A DNA stretch of 64,000 nucleotides from Arthrobacter sp. 18067 (GTDB lineage: Bacteria > Actinomycetota > Actinomycetes > Actinomycetales > Micrococcaceae), in NCBI RefSeq assembly GCF_902706295.1, contig NZ_CACSJJ010000024.1, forward strand, positions 1 through 64,000, given 5' to 3'. Shown in pieces: positions 22,871-31,078 of the stretch (position 1 is the stretch's first letter; every line of letters begins with the position of its first letter). The notes beneath the pieces were generated by a model. It searched no databases and had not been told where the DNA came from. It saw only the letters and a list, made by a program, of their open reading frames with translations. Both the position numbers and the translations under genes were made by a program.

Positions 22871-25523
22871 GTTCCTGTCCCTTCTCCGACGGCGCACGCA
22901 TGCGGCGGGCTGCGGCCACGAGACCGATCCCGGCAGCGCACAAAACCAAGAGTTGAATCAAAGCGAAGTAGGCGTGCGTCCGGTACCAGGACTCAAGGAA
23001 CACTCCCTTGTCCTGAACCCAGACCAACGGGACAGTCACCGTGGGCCACAGCAGAAGCCACCCGAACGGCTGGGATTGCCGGGAGCGCAGAGCCAGGATC
23101 CCGGCCCACAAACCGAAGCCTGCATGCACGAAACTGGCCACCACCGCGGTCAACTCCACGGTGTAGTTGAGGCCCGAGAGCCCAAAAACGGCCCCGGAAA
23201 AAACCACGCCCGCCATGACCACACGGCCCATGACGCTGCGATCAGGAAGGCCCGCGACCGCCAGCAAAAGGTATCCAAGCGGTGCCACCAGGCCATAGAC
23301 GATGCGGAGGGAGCCGTCGCCGCCGCTCTCGTACCAGTAGTTCTCATCCAGCCACAGGAAGTAGACCGCGAAGCATGCTCCCAGCCCGCCGGCCACGATC
23401 AGTGCGGCGCCGCCCCACGCCAGCGGCGTCCACAGTGGCGGCTCCGGCCCGCCTCCGGGGACGGGTGCTGAAACGCCAGCGCCCGACGCCGGGACGCCAG
23501 CGGGTGCCTCAGCTGTGGTTTCGTCCGGGGTTGGGCCAGGTACCGGACGTGCCTCGGGGCCGGTAGTTGGGGTGGGGCTCGTGCTGGAGTGTTCACTCGC
23601 GCCAGCCCCAGGGCCGGGACTTTGCTCCGCCGCCTCGGTGTGTGCAGGCGTCGGTTTCCGAAATGGCCGCAACGGTGGATCGGCCGCTGTGTAGGAGCCA
23701 TGTGGCGTCCCATCTTCAGTGGCCTCGGCAACCACAGGCACCTCAGCCGCGGGTGGCTCCTTGGGCTTGGCCTTCTCGATTTCTGTCCGCGCGGCTGTGG
23801 CGAGGCCATCGGGATCCGCTGCCCCGGCATCCACGGCCGCCAACTCTTCCGACACGTCCAGCACTGCTTCCCACGAGCCGAGGGAGGAGTGATACCTGAG
23901 CTCGCCTTGGAGGTCCGAGACCCGTTGCCGGCGTTCGGAGCCCTGCCTCCGGGCTGCGGCTCCCGGGTACTCGGGGTCGTCCTGGACCGCGGCGAAGCCA
24001 TCTGCTGCGGCCAACCAATCGCCTGTTTCTTCAGCTTCGAGCGCTTCCCGGTACGTCCGGGCCAGCTCCAGCCGGTGCCGGGCGTTGTCTTTCAAGGCCG
24101 TGGCGTCGCGATATCCAGGTTCCAGTGTCAGGAGGTCTTCGAACAGCTCTACGGCCTGCTCGAAGCGCCGTGCCCGCAGTTCCGCGGATGCCTGAACGTA
24201 CAGTGCACGCAGTTGGGCCCGCTTCATGGCCTGCGCAGCACCGCTTCCGGAACCACCGCCAACTCCCGGTGGGGCTGTCGCCTGACCGCCGTCCGAGGTG
24301 ACCGCCGTCGAACCCGCAGCCTGGCCACCCGCTGATGCCGCCGCCGTCGTGCCTGTAGTAAAAGCAGTGCTTGCAACCGAACCTGTCCCGTCAACAGAAC
24401 CGGGAGCACGGGGCGTTCCTTTCAAGGTGAACAGTTGCGTGGAGCCGCCGCGGACGTAGAGGGCCGGGGTGACCCACTCCAGCGTGCCGTCCGGGCTGGC
24501 CATGACCGAGATCCGGCCAACCCGTGCTGCCTCGTCCACTGTGCGGCCGTTCGCGATGGCGGCGTAGAAACCGTGGGCGAAGGCGATTGCGGCGGAGTCG
24601 CTGATGGCGAACTGCATGGCGGCCACCGCTCCGATTCCGCTCCGCACCAACGCGGACGCGGTGCCTGAGAAGAGGTCCGACTGACCCATCTCCCCGGAGG
24701 AACACGAGTTCAGCACCACCAACCGGGGACGGGGCGCCGCGACGCTGAGCAGGGCCATGAGCCGGACGGCGCGGACCATCGCGGCCCTGCCGTCGGGTCC
24801 CACCAGCGCTATCCGGCCTTCGTCGGTGCGCGAATCGTAATCGCCGTGTCCCACGAAATGGACCACATGCCAAGGGCCGGCGAGCAGCATGGACTGGACG
24901 TCATCCCAAGTGCCGCTCTTTGCCCAGACCAGCTCCACCCGGCCTTCGGCCACTGGACCGGCAAGGGCCCGGCCCAGGTGGTCCTTCTCAGCCTCGACGT
25001 CCAAGGTGGGCAGGTCCCGGGGTGAGGCCACGATCCCGAGGATGCGCAACGGTGGCGCAACATCCAAGGGATTCAGGTTGTAATCAGGTGCGGGAACGTG
25101 CCGGAGCAGGGGTTCTGTCTGGCAGAGGTACGTTTCGGTTTCCGGATCAAACAGTGTCTCCCAGGGCATGGTGGCCAGTTCCGGAGCCGCCAGTCTCAGG
25201 ACAACCCTCAGTTGTTGGCCGGCATGTTGCGCCGCACCCAGGCTGGCCCGGTACGTGCCGTAGACCTCGCGCGTGAACAGCGCCTGGAACAGCTCCTGGC
25301 CAACTTCGCGCACGGCCATCTCGGCCACGGGCATGGTCCGGCGGGCGGCGACAGCTGAAGCAAGCACGGTGGCTTCCAGCTGGGGGAGGCGCTCAAGGAT
25401 GCCGTCCACATCCAGGGTGAACATGCCTGAAGCATGGCCTCCCGCCGGGGCACGGACCACGTGCACCGTATATTCGCCGCGTGCGGAGCCGGTATCAATT
25501 TCCAGCTCGATGTCACAGTCCAT
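22854..25523 (-). CDS. CHAT-domain (caspase-like) protein with TPR region and membrane anchor
   Basis: An 889-residue protein. The CHAT peptidase domain spans about residues 60-365, with the catalytic dyad visible as His226 in HFVGHGD and Cys274 in LNSCSSGE, and MPWETLF near 119-125 as a further landmark. Residues ~430-590 are helical with TPR-like repeats (YVQASAELRARRFEQAVELF). A Pro/Glu/Thr-rich linker leads to about six hydrophobic segments between residues 700 and 875. It would be a membrane-tethered cysteine protease facing the cytoplasm. ATG at 25523 follows AAGGGATC. It overlaps the downstream trypsin-co-occurring-domain gene, its likely partner or substrate. The intact dyad suggests an active enzyme. 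Its trigger and targets are unknown. Confidence 0.85.
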   Translation of the reverse strand: MDCDIELEIDTGSARGEYTVHVVRAPAGGHASGMFTLDVDGILERLPQLEATVLASAVAARRTMPVAEMAVREVGQELFQALFTREVYGTYRASLGAAQHAGQQLRVVLRLAAPELATMPWETLFDPETETYLCQTEPLLRHVPAPDYNLNPLDVAPPLRILGIVASPRDLPTLDVEAEKDHLGRALAGPVAEGRVELVWAKSGTWDDVQSMLLAGPWHVVHFVGHGDYDSRTDEGRIALVGPDGRAAMVRAVRLMALLSVAAPRPRLVVLNSCSSGEMGQSDLFSGTASALVRSGIGAVAAMQFAISDSAAIAFAHGFYAAIANGRTVDEAARVGRISVMASPDGTLEWVTPALYVRGGSTQLFTLKGTPRAPGSVDGTGSVASTAFTTGTTAAASAGGQAAGSTAVTSDGGQATAPPGVGGGSGSGAAQAMKRAQLRALYVQASAELRARRFEQAVELFEDLLTLEPGYRDATALKDNARHRLELARTYREALEAEETGDWLAAADGFAAVQDDPEYPGAAARRQGSERRQRVSDLQGELRYHSSLGSWEAVLDVSEELAAVDAGAADPDGLATAARTEIEKAKPKEPPAAEVPVVAEATEDGTPHGSYTAADPPLRPFRKPTPAHTEAAEQSPGPGAGASEHSSTSPTPTTGPEARPVPGPTPDETTAEAPAGVPASGAGVSAPVPGGGPEPPLWTPLAWGGAALIVAGGLGACFAVYFLWLDENYWYESGGDGSLRIVYGLVAPLGYLLLAVAGLPDRSVMGRVVMAGVVFSGAVFGLSGLNYTVELTAVVASFVHAGFGLWAGILALRSRQSQPFGWLLLWPTVTVPLVWVQDKGVFLESWYRTHAYFALIQLLVLCAAGIGLVAAARRMRAPSEKGQEHEQAG

Positions 25524-25691
25524 CGCGGATCCCTTTTGCAGAGGGCGATCCGTCGCACATCCAGTGAGCCGGGAGTGCCCCTTAGAAATAGATTGGCCCT
25601 AAGCCCGGCCCGCCACAAGAGCCCGTGGGCCGGGACCCTTGTAGACGCCACAGCCCGGGCCTACGGTTAATTCGAGGGAAGGCGGTCTGCG

Positions 25692-25892
25692 ATGGAAATT
25701 TACATGTGGTGGCTCGATCTGCACTTGGACAGCAAGGAATGGCTGCGCGAAAACCTGCGTGCCGACGAACTTCCGCTGCAGGTACTGCAGCATATTGCCG
25801 AAGCCGGCGGACCCCACCGGGACAAGGTCAGCGGTGTGCTGACCATTGCCGATTGGGACTTCATCGAGACGCAGTCGGAGTTCGTGGACTGA
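25692..25892 (+). CDS. Small acidic protein of unknown function
   Basis: A 66-residue frame (MEIYMWWLDLHLDSKEW...) that reads as a real small protein: amphipathic, acidic, and ending in DWDFIETQSEFVD. GAGGGAAGG lies upstream but rather far from the ATG at 25692; an ATG at 25704 is an alternative. I do not recognise a family. It is divergent from the CHAT gene (169 bases apart) and convergent with the LLM gene, whose stop is nine bases away. Because of the divergent arrangement it could belong to the CHAT unit, but nothing in its sequence shows this. Confidence 0.55.
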   Translation: MEIYMWWLDLHLDSKEWLRENLRADELPLQVLQHIAEAGGPHRDKVSGVLTIADWDFIETQSEFVD

Positions 25893-25900
25893 AGGGCTCC

Positions 25901-26932
25901 CTAGCTGGCCGGTTTCCATCCCAGGGCCGGTCCCAGTTTTTCCGCGATGTCGGTGAGGATCTGTACATAGTCCTCATGGTCAAAGCTGAAGGGCAGCGCG
26001 AAGGCAACCTCGTCGACTTCCTGGAATCCCTTGTGGGCATAGAGCTGCTCGGCGATGTCATCGCTGGTGCCGATGATGTCCTTGGCGAACATCACGCCCT
26101 TCGATCCTTGGGGTGTGCGTGTGCGTGGTGTGCGCTCGTCGACGTACCGCTGGTACTTCTGCCGCTGGGCCGGTGACGCCGAATCAGTGGGGATTACTAC
26201 CAGGCCCTGCGATATGCGGGCAGCGTTTCCTGACGCAGCCGCCGCCTCGCGGTAAGCGCGGATCTGTGACTGTTGGACCCCGGCGAAATCCGGTTCCTGG
26301 TCCTTGTCGGGGAAGATCACGCTGCTGGAGAGCAGATTGAAGCCGTTTTCTCCGGCCCACACGGCCGATTTCATGCTTGCCGCCCCATACCAAAGCCGCG
26401 AACGAAGCCCGGCGGAGTGCGGTTCCACGCGGTTGGAGAATTCCTCCACTACGCCTTGCTTCCCGGAGAAGTCCCGCACTTTTTCGCCGGCGATCAGACG
26501 GGCAAGCCGGTCCACGCGTGCGTAGCTGAAGTCCTCCACGTCAGCGGTGTCCGGGTAGAGCTCATGTTTCAGGGTGTCGAAGTTCATGGGTTCGCCCACG
26601 CTCAGCCCCGGATTGATCCGCCCACCGGAGAGCAGGTCCACGGTGGCCAGATCTTCGGCCAGTCGCAAGGGGTTTTCCCAACCCAGCGGCGTTACCGCGG
26701 TGCCGAGCTCGATCCTGGAGGTGCGCTGGCTTGCTGCGGCCATCACCGCAACAGGTGAGGAGATCCCGAACTGCAGGTGGCGGTGCCGCAGCCAAGCGCT
26801 GTCGAACCCGAGCCGCTCGCCGAGTTCGATGATCTCCAACGTCGATCGGTGCCCCGCCGCGGGATCCGCCGGATCGAACAGGCCAATAGTGAGGAAACCA
26901 AGCTTGCGGAGGGGGTGTTCGGGGGTGGGCAT
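25901..26932 (-). CDS. LLM-class flavin-dependent oxidoreductase
   Basis: A 343-residue luciferase-like (bacterial TIM-barrel) monooxygenase. Family markers include IIELGERLGFDSAWLRHRHLQ near residues 34-54, SRIELGTAVTPLGWENPLRLAEDLATVD (about 80-107) and LSGGRINPGLSVGEP. These enzymes use reduced FMN or F420 supplied by a partner reductase. No reductase gene is beside it; the nearest F420/NADP-type protein is at 62456. Start ATG at 26932. The substrate is not predictable. Confidence 0.85.
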   Translation of the reverse strand: MPTPEHPLRKLGFLTIGLFDPADPAAGHRSTLEIIELGERLGFDSAWLRHRHLQFGISSPVAVMAAASQRTSRIELGTAVTPLGWENPLRLAEDLATVDLLSGGRINPGLSVGEPMNFDTLKHELYPDTADVEDFSYARVDRLARLIAGEKVRDFSGKQGVVEEFSNRVEPHSAGLRSRLWYGAASMKSAVWAGENGFNLLSSSVIFPDKDQEPDFAGVQQSQIRAYREAAAASGNAARISQGLVVIPTDSASPAQRQKYQRYVDERTPRTRTPQGSKGVMFAKDIIGTSDDIAEQLYAHKGFQEVDEVAFALPFSFDHEDYVQILTDIAEKLGPALGWKPAS

Positions 26933-27042
26933 GGGCTTCCTTCACGGTCGGGCGGCGGCTACTGCCCAGAATAGGCTCCGGTCCCGGGGACGACGGCGGG
27001 ACGTTACCTTTTGTGATGGGAGGACTGCTGGTTGCGCCAGGA

Positions 27043-27387
27043 CTACGCGCAGCTGGCGGCCGGGCGTGCTGCCGCGACGATGACCTGGGCGGCAGTGTCC
27101 GGGCCAAGTGACGGGCTCTCCGGAGCCTGGGCCGCGACGCGCGCAGGCCGCTGCTTGGCCCGCATCCGGAGCAGCGCCACGGCTGAGATCAGGAACCACG
27201 CAACATTCGTGACGACGGAGGGCCAGGCTCCATGGAGCGTGCCGTTGACGATGAAGGCACATGAACCAAAAAGATTGACGGTCTGGAAGGTGCTGCCCGC
27301 CTGCAGCCAGCCCATGGACACTGCCATGTAGCCGCCGAGCATTGCCACTGCGCCAGCCCAGCCGGTGATTTCGAACAGCATTTCCAT
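27043..27387 (-). CDS. CBU_0592-like small membrane protein
   Basis: A 114-residue protein with three hydrophobic segments: ITGWAGAVAMLGGYMAVSMGW, FQTVNLFGSCAFIVNGTLHG and AWPSVVTNVAWFLISAVALL. A basic, Ala/Pro-rich tail follows. The spacing matches the CBU_0592 family of small membrane proteins (function unknown). ATG at 27387 follows AAGGAC; the open frame upstream is intergenic. It is divergent from a LysR regulator 182 bases away, and the shared region contains AT-rich dyads, so regulation by that LysR is likely. Confidence 0.7.
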   Translation of the reverse strand: MEMLFEITGWAGAVAMLGGYMAVSMGWLQAGSTFQTVNLFGSCAFIVNGTLHGAWPSVVTNVAWFLISAVALLRMRAKQRPARVAAQAPESPSLGPDTAAQVIVAAARPAASCA

Positions 27388-27500
27388 GGGAGTCCTTTCA
27401 TGATTTTGGGCACTCGGATGAAGCCGGCGGGCGGCGTGTAGTCCAGAGTGGAGGCTTGATTCGGTAGTCGGTGGTGGGCGACTGAATCGTGCTTTTGAGT

Positions 27501-27541
27501 CAATATTGAGTGAGTAAGCCATTTAGTTCAATTGCAATATT
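27501..27541. promoter_or_regulatory. CAATATTG dyads, candidate LysR site
   Basis: A perfect CAATATTG palindrome (27501-27508) and a related CAATTGCAATATT block (27529-27541) lie in the low-GC region between the divergent CBU_0592-like and LysR genes, 30-70 bases before the LysR start. AT-rich dyads with T-N11-A content are typical LysR sites. Confidence 0.4.
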
Positions 27542-27569
27542 CTGAAGCCCGTGTTTAGGAGCGCTTAAC

Positions 27570-28493
27570 ATGGATATGGACCCGCGCCGACTGCTGGTTC
27601 TTCTCGCGGTTGCCCGTACCGGAGGCGTTCTCGCGGCAGCTGATGAACTGCGGATCACGCCCTCCGCGGTGTCGCAGCAGCTCAGTAAACTCGAGAACGA
27701 GGCAGGGCAGGCGCTGCTCCTGCGAACCCCCAAAGGTTCAGTGCTCACACCCGCAGGCCTGGCCATGGCCGAGGCAGGCGAAGAGATAGAACGGGCCCTC
27801 AACGTGGCCCGCGCGCGGATGCAAAGCGAGGTCAACATTGCGGGGGTCGTTCGCGTGGGCGGATTCACCAGTTTCATGCGAACAGTGGTGATCCCGCGCC
27901 TTCCGGACTGGCGCAGCCAATACCCCCAGTTGCAGATTCAGATCGTGGAGGATTCCTATCCCGCGCTGATGCGGCTGCTCCGCCAACGCCAGCTCGACGC
28001 CGTGGTGATTGAACAGGACTCGACGGCGGCCGAGCAGCATCCGATGGCGGCCGGAATGGTGCAGGAACCCCTGCTGGATGAACCATGGAAGCTCGTGGTG
28101 CCCACAGGAACCCTCCTGGGCACGGACAACATCGACCTGAGCCGCTTGCCCCTGCCGTGGCTGGGAGTGGAGCCGTCAGCAGCCAACACTGCAGTGCTCG
28201 GGCGCCTCCGCCACTCGACGGGGGCCCGGATTGAGACTGTTCATCAGTACCACGACACACTCACCGCGCTGGCACTCGTCGCTGCTGGCGAGGGGGTTGC
28301 CATCGTGCCCACCCTGGCGCTCACCGGCGTGGTCCACGACCAAGTGGACATCCTGGACGTTCCGGGGTTGGGAACCCGGCACATCGCCTTGCGACGGTTC
28401 GATCGACGAAGGGCGGCAAGCCTGCCCGTGGACACGGTGGCCCGGCTGCTCCGGGAGTCTGCGGCGGCGTTCGACACCCGCTCGGGCTCCTGA
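27570..28493 (+). CDS. LysR-family transcriptional regulator
   Basis: A 307-residue LysR-type regulator. The helix-turn-helix spans LVLLAVARTGGVLAAADELRI and TPSAVSQQLSKLENEAGQALL near the N-terminus. The effector domain starts near residue 92 (GVVRVGGFTSFMRT). AGGAG lies nine bases before ATG 27570; ATG 27576 is an in-frame alternative. It is divergent from the small membrane protein, which is its most likely target. Downstream and convergent is a PEP-mutase-like gene. Confidence 0.85.
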   Translation: MDMDPRRLLVLLAVARTGGVLAAADELRITPSAVSQQLSKLENEAGQALLLRTPKGSVLTPAGLAMAEAGEEIERALNVARARMQSEVNIAGVVRVGGFTSFMRTVVIPRLPDWRSQYPQLQIQIVEDSYPALMRLLRQRQLDAVVIEQDSTAAEQHPMAAGMVQEPLLDEPWKLVVPTGTLLGTDNIDLSRLPLPWLGVEPSAANTAVLGRLRHSTGARIETVHQYHDTLTALALVAAGEGVAIVPTLALTGVVHDQVDILDVPGLGTRHIALRRFDRRRAASLPVDTVARLLRESAAAFDTRSGS

Positions 28494-28546
28494 CCTGTCC
28501 CGCCTTTCGCAGGCGTGACAGCTCAGGCAGCCGGCGACTGGTCCTG

Positions 28547-29326
28547 CTAGTTCAGGGCCGGGGTGTCCGTAGGGATCACTCCCGAGCTGTACAGGTCGGT
28601 GGCGAGGTCCTGAAGTGCACGCAGGGCCACGCGTTGGGTAAACGGACCGTAGGACACCCGTGCCACACCAAGTTCCTGGAGCTCGGCGGCAGGGAGGGCT
28701 CCGGGTGCACCGATCACGGAGAGCTTCCCGTGACCGAGGCCTTCAACCAGCGGTTCGATGACCTCACGGGTCATGGCGCCAGGCACGAAAACCAGCGAAG
28801 CGCCGGCGTCCAGGAAGGCGCGTCCCCTGGCGATGGCGTCCTCAATACTGTCCTGGATCGGCCGGTCCCCGCCCCGGGCAATGGCGTCGGTGCGTGCGTT
28901 CAGCTGGAACTGGATGCCTTCGTCGGCGGCCGCCGAAATGATCGACTGTACGCGGGCCACGGCCTCGTCGAAGGGCCGAAGCCGGTCTTCGACGTTGGCA
29001 CCAACCACGCCGATCCCAATCGCCCGGCGGATGGTCTCGGCCGGGTTGTCGTAGCCATCGTCCAGGTCGGCAGTGACCGGGTGATCCACCGCGTCGACGA
29101 TGCGTTTCACGCCGTCCAGTGCGACGTCCAAGGGCATGGTTCCGTCGGCATAGCCAAAGGCTGCAGCAATCGAATGCCCTGCCGTGGCAATGGCCTTCGT
29201 CTCAGGAAGTGCTGCAATTGTCCGGGCGCTGATGGCGTCCCACACATTGACCACACTCAGGATTTCCGGTGCCTCGTGCAGGGCTTTCAGCTGCTGTGCA
29301 CGTGCGTTGGTGTTTGCGTCAGTCAT
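28547..29326 (-). CDS. Isocitrate lyase / PEP mutase superfamily protein
   Basis: A 259-residue TIM-barrel enzyme of the PEP mutase/isocitrate lyase superfamily. Features include VVNVWDAISARTI near the N-terminus, the metal-binding ADLDDGYDNP (about residues 85-94) and VGANVEDRL. The usual catalytic KKCGH/K(R)CxH loop of isocitrate lyase is absent; GANVEDRL corresponds to the shorter PEP-mutase-like loop. Members cleave or isomerise C-C or P-C bonds in 2-oxo acids (oxaloacetate hydrolase, 2-methylisocitrate lyase, phosphonopyruvate hydrolase). The specific reaction cannot be assigned. The start region has an unusual duplicated ribosome-binding site (see leader feature). Confidence 0.75.
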   Translation of the reverse strand: MTDANTNARAQQLKALHEAPEILSVVNVWDAISARTIAALPETKAIATAGHSIAAAFGYADGTMPLDVALDGVKRIVDAVDHPVTADLDDGYDNPAETIRRAIGIGVVGANVEDRLRPFDEAVARVQSIISAAADEGIQFQLNARTDAIARGGDRPIQDSIEDAIARGRAFLDAGASLVFVPGAMTREVIEPLVEGLGHGKLSVIGAPGALPAAELQELGVARVSYGPFTQRVALRALQDLATDLYSSGVIPTDTPALN

Positions 29327-29353
29327 CGTCGTTCTCCGTCATCGTTGTTCTCC
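29319..29353 (-). promoter_or_regulatory. Duplicated RBS/start with a 7-codon upstream frame
   Basis: The 16-bp unit 29322-29337 is repeated at 29338-29353 with one difference. On the minus strand each copy reads GGAGAAC(A/G)ACGATGAC, so the binding site and start codon are doubled. The first ATG (29342) opens MTENDDD and stops at 29319, overlapping the true start of the PEP-mutase-like gene (29326) in another frame. It may couple or attenuate translation. Confidence 0.6.
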
Positions 29354-29482
29354 GTGATCCACGGGTGGGAACCAGTCTCACTTGCCACCCACAGCCTAGG
29401 CATAACGTCGGGCATTGAAACAGCCTGGGGGTGAGGCGCGACACCATGCATCGTGTGCCCATGTACTACGCATCGGTGGAAA

Positions 29483-30694
29483 CTACGACGTCGGGTGGCC
29501 GGCTTCGGCCGCTGGTTCCGCTTCCATCGGCTCGGCTCCTACAACCCTGTTCCGCCCCTGGGCTTTCGCGCTGTAAAGGGCGGCATCTGCCACGTTGATC
29601 ATGAAGGCCAAGTCCGGAGCGTCGGCACCTGTCGAGGTAACGCCGTAGCTCACTGTTGGGAACGGCAGGCCATCCGGGCCTTGCATCGCCGACAGGCGGC
29701 TACTGATTTCTGAAGCGATGATCTCTGCCCGTTGCTGGGTGGCTCCGGGCAGGAACAGGATGAACTCCTCCCCTCCGTATCGCGCCACGAGATCTGTTGA
29801 CCTGACCGAGGCAGTGCAGGCTGTGGCGAAGGCGCGGAGGGCCGCGTCACCGGCCGAATGTCCGTGTTCATCATTGACTGCCTTGAAATGGTCCAAGTCG
29901 GCCAGGACCAGGGCGGCACCGTGATGGGACATAGGGCCCGCCAGTTGCCGGGAGGCCAGCTCCAGGAAAGCACCCCTGTTGAGCAGCCCTGTCAGGTGAT
30001 CACGATCCGCGCGTTCCCGGAGGCGTTTGATCAACTGCTTGTTGCTGAGCGTATTCATGGTGGAGGACACGGCCACCAGCAGCATCAAATGCATCAGGGC
30101 GGCCGGCGCATAGCCAAAGAACGTACGGAAGACCTCGTTGTTCGGCCCGGCCAGCACGAAGGTCACCGCCCGGAACAGGTAGTACAAGGCCGTCAGCCCG
30201 GCGATGATGGACAGGAATTTGGTGATCCTGGACCGGGCAGGTTTCGCGAACCACAGTTCCAACGCAGCCAACGTGATTCCCAGCGTCGTCAGGCACAGGT
30301 AGACCAAACCGCCGGACCACACGCTGTTTCCCGGATCGTCCAGGGCGGATGCAAAGCCGCTGAGAAGGGGAGCCGGCAACAGCAGCCAAGCGCTTGCCCG
30401 GCGGTCGCGGAGGGTACGTGCTCCCGCCCAGACACAGAATGTCCCCGCGACAACAAGGGCCTTCCCGGTGGGATTGGCCCACAGTTGGGCGGCCGTACCG
30501 TTCATCAGGAAGGCGGCATTGCCAACGAAAAAGAGGCACAGGGCTACCCGCCACCACTCAGCGTAGGGCGAGCGTCTCCGTTGGGACGAGACACAGGAAA
30601 TGACGATCAGGGTCAGGGTGACCAAGCCGAGGACGACCCGGACGGAGAAGGGGTCCAGGACTATTGCGCCCTCTTGCAACGAAACTGCAATCAT
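29483..30694 (-). CDS. Membrane-bound diguanylate cyclase (GGDEF)
   Basis: A 403-residue protein. About six hydrophobic segments occupy residues 15-210, followed by a GGDEF domain (about 228-390). The active-site motif is GGEEF at residues 307-311. RSTD at 298-301 lies five residues upstream, the position of the allosteric RxxD inhibitory site. DLDHFKAVND (about 266-275) supplies metal ligands. It should make cyclic di-GMP from two GTP, with product inhibition. There is no sensor domain beyond the membrane part and no EAL domain. It stands alone between unrelated genes. Confidence 0.9.
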   Translation of the reverse strand: MIAVSLQEGAIVLDPFSVRVVLGLVTLTLIVISCVSSQRRRSPYAEWWRVALCLFFVGNAAFLMNGTAAQLWANPTGKALVVAGTFCVWAGARTLRDRRASAWLLLPAPLLSGFASALDDPGNSVWSGGLVYLCLTTLGITLAALELWFAKPARSRITKFLSIIAGLTALYYLFRAVTFVLAGPNNEVFRTFFGYAPAALMHLMLLVAVSSTMNTLSNKQLIKRLRERADRDHLTGLLNRGAFLELASRQLAGPMSHHGAALVLADLDHFKAVNDEHGHSAGDAALRAFATACTASVRSTDLVARYGGEEFILFLPGATQQRAEIIASEISSRLSAMQGPDGLPFPTVSYGVTSTGADAPDLAFMINVADAALYSAKAQGRNRVVGAEPMEAEPAAEAGHPTS

Positions 30695-31078
30695 GCCGCG
30701 GCGCCGCTATCTTCCGAGCACCAAATATCCCTCATTCGTTACCCTCAAATGATTTCTATCTCCGTGCTTCACTTAATCCCCCGCATTTGTTGCTGCACCG
30801 GCTTTTGCCACAAAGCCAACAGTCAAGCACGTTTTCTCCCTTTAGTGAATAGGGATCGGTGCGAGAAGCATCAAACCAGCCTAACGTGAAATTAGGGGCA
30901 TCTCGTGAAAATTCATGTCTGACCAAGCGCTAATTGAAATTTTCTCCGAGGATGCTGCCACACGCCAATAAAGGGATCGGTACTGATTTATCGGCGATGG
31001 AAAATGCCGGCCACATCCACAAACGGGGCCAGTATCCCACCCTTGCCACCTACCCGCCCTGATGGTTCGATGGGGTTC
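30695..31078. other. Gene-free, lower-GC stretch with promoter-like DNA
   Basis: No convincing gene is present. The stretch is noticeably richer in A and T than its surroundings and contains GGGATCGGT twice (around 30849 and 30970). It probably holds the promoters of the diguanylate cyclase gene (leftward) and the propeller gene (rightward). No strong hairpin was seen. Confidence 0.5.
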
